Assembly (NCBI GenBank): GCA_029975475.1
Contig: JARKPB010000008.1
Coordinates: 310,001 to 374,000 of the forward strand
DNA: 64,000 bases
Origin: Anaerolineaceae bacterium
Lineage (GTDB): Bacteria; Chloroflexota; Anaerolineae; Anaerolineales; Anaerolineaceae
Reading direction: 5' to 3'
Part shown: in pieces, positions 62,987-64,000 of the stretch
Numbering within the stretch: the first letter of the stretch is position 1
Layout: each line of letters begins with the position of its first letter
The notes under the pieces: model-generated
What the model was told of the DNA's origin: nothing
Database searches by the model: none
The model's input: the letters and a program-made list of their open reading frames with translations, nothing else
Made by a program: the position numbers and the translations under genes

Positions 62987-64000
62987 ATGATTACATTGAT
63001 TAATGAAATTTCCGAGTTAATTAAGAAGGGCGATCCATTTTCCCTGGCAACGATTATCCGCCGCAATGGTTCAGCCCCCCGTTCTACCGGCGCGAAAATG
63101 CTGGTGCGTTCAGACGGCAGCATTGCCGGCACGATCGGCGGCGGGGCATTGGAAGCGCAGGTTATTCGTATGGCAGTTGAAGCCCTCGCCAGCCAGCAAT
63201 CTTCGGTACAATCCTTTTCTTTTAGCGGCGTTGATGCGGCTTCGATGGATGCGATTTGCGGTGGTCAGGTAGATGTCCTGATCGAAACCGTCCCGGCGCA
63301 ATCGGAAGACCGGCAGGCGGTCTTCGCCGCTTTGAAACACGCCGTTGAAACTCACCGCAGCGCCTGGCTGCTGACCACCTATAACCCGTCAGATCGAAAA
63401 ACCAGCCACGCGGTCGTCCTTCAGGACGGCCAGGTGGTTGGATCGGCTCCGCAGGAGGTGGATATTTCCCTGGTCCAGGCACAACGCCTGCCGCATTTAT
63501 TGTTGAGCGTTCGCGGGGTCTTAACTCTGATCGAGCCGGCGAATATCAGCGGGTCGGTGTTTATCTTTGGCGCCGGACATGTCTCGCAAAGTTTAGCCCA
63601 GTTTACCAAAGCGGTGGGTTTCTGGACGATGGTGCTGGACGACCGCTCGGAATTTGCCAACCGCGAGCGCTTTCCGGATGCGGATGAGATCCGGGTTCTG
63701 TCGGATATGCAAGATATCAGCAGCGTTCCGATTGATGAAGACAGTTATGTTGTTATTGTCACCCGCGGCCATTTAGACGATCTGGTCGTGCTGGCACAGG
63801 TCTTAAGAACTCCGGCTGCTTATATTGGTATGATTGGCAGCCGCAGAAAAGTCGCCTTAATTTTTGATGACCTGCGAAAGCGCGGTTTTAGTGAAGAAGC
63901 GCTGCAACGCGTGCGCGCGCCTATTGGCCTTTCTATTGCGGCGGAAACACCCGAAGAGATCGGGATCAGTATCACTGCCCAATTGATCCAGGAAAGGGCA
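62987..64000 (+). CDS. xdhC: XdhC/CoxI-family maturation factor (C-terminus beyond window)
   Basis: Partial gene of at least 338 residues, running off the right edge. The N-terminal domain has the diagnostic RRNGSAPRSTGAKMLV and GTIGGGALEAQVI motifs, plus DAICGGQVDVLIE. The C-terminal Rossmann-type XdhC domain starts near residue 190 with VFIFGAGHVSQSLAQF, followed by VIVTRGHLDDLVVL and IGMIGSRRKVALIF. XdhC proteins insert or sulfurate the molybdenum cofactor in xanthine-dehydrogenase-type enzymes. The promoter region upstream carries GGAGTCAT before the ATG. The enzyme it serves is not in the window. Confidence 0.93.
   Translation, partial: MITLINEISELIKKGDPFSLATIIRRNGSAPRSTGAKMLVRSDGSIAGTIGGGALEAQVIRMAVEALASQQSSVQSFSFSGVDAASMDAICGGQVDVLIETVPAQSEDRQAVFAALKHAVETHRSAWLLTTYNPSDRKTSHAVVLQDGQVVGSAPQEVDISLVQAQRLPHLLLSVRGVLTLIEPANISGSVFIFGAGHVSQSLAQFTKAVGFWTMVLDDRSEFANRERFPDADEIRVLSDMQDISSVPIDEDSYVVIVTRGHLDDLVVLAQVLRTPAAYIGMIGSRRKVALIFDDLRKRGFSEEALQRVRAPIGLSIAAETPEEIGISITAQLIQERA

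Overview
The window is a dense, bacterial-type chromosomal segment with 56 protein-coding genes, one tRNA, short intergenic gaps and many 4-17 nt gene overlaps. Taken together the content suggests a Chloroflexota genome, most likely Anaerolineae. The supporting signs are lipoproteins with Ala/Pro/Thr-rich spacers behind the lipobox, a mevalonate-pathway decarboxylase, a TgpA-like transglutaminase membrane protein, an RNase Y, a MA-fold peptidase, and adenylate cyclase with GAF and PAS modules. This is inferred from gene content only. No phage, insertion sequence, plasmid or CRISPR signature was seen.

Layout. 1-4.5 kb: a truncated sugar-type ABC binding lipoprotein, then a convergent pair made of an unusual C-terminal-receiver regulator and a membrane hybrid histidine kinase. 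4.6-12 kb: uvrA, a class III aminotransferase, and a redox cluster (trxB, a thioredoxin-DUF2892 fusion, a stand-alone DUF2892 protein), then lipB. 12-18.6 kb (minus): a CrtI-like oxidoreductase, a GPH-type transporter, a coiled-coil/zinc-ribbon protein, an RsmI-like methyltransferase and a metal ABC transporter lacking its binding protein. 18.7-26.2 kb (plus): a ZIP metal transporter, murJ, a lipoprotein and an exopolysaccharide-type cluster (Wzz-like, O-antigen-ligase-like, secreted metalloprotease). 26-33.3 kb: a PAP2 phosphatase, the transglutaminase/adenylate cyclase pair, and a small operon with a degenerate PfkB kinase. 33.3-40.2 kb: a long leader followed by recX-rny, then a minus-strand operon headed by an ArsR-DUF2087 regulator (M24 peptidase, hydrolase, MFS, metallo-hydrolase). 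40.3-49 kb: tRNA-Ser(GGA), a DMT exporter with a HAD phosphatase, then pth-mfd-uvrB. 49-53.8 kb (minus): MvaD-like decarboxylase, RseP, a HEAT-repeat protein, a MA-like peptidase and acylphosphatase. 53.9-64 kb: AI-2E transporter, Tat-exported nitroreductase-like protein, xylulokinase, rhomboid protease, arsR-acr3, OsmC, a HTH-cupin-NifX fusion and a truncated xdhC.

How the parts connect. uvrA, uvrB and mfd supply most of nucleotide excision repair, and uvrA and uvrB share a LexA-box-like element (AAACATTTGTKC) in front of them. The three genes of the redox cluster each carry the same ECF-sigma-like promoter (TGTAACC-N15-CGTCTAA or a close variant), which suggests a thiol-redox regulon; no ECF sigma gene is present here. 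Two metal uptake systems face each other across an inverted repeat that could be a shared operator. Several genes have a -10 element exactly 6 nt before the start codon, which suggests leaderless transcripts.

Most notable observations: the shared ECF-like promoter set, the paired SOS-like boxes, the HTH-cupin-NifX fusion with an intact internal ribosome binding site, and the roughly 310-nt leader upstream of recX that may hold a structured RNA.
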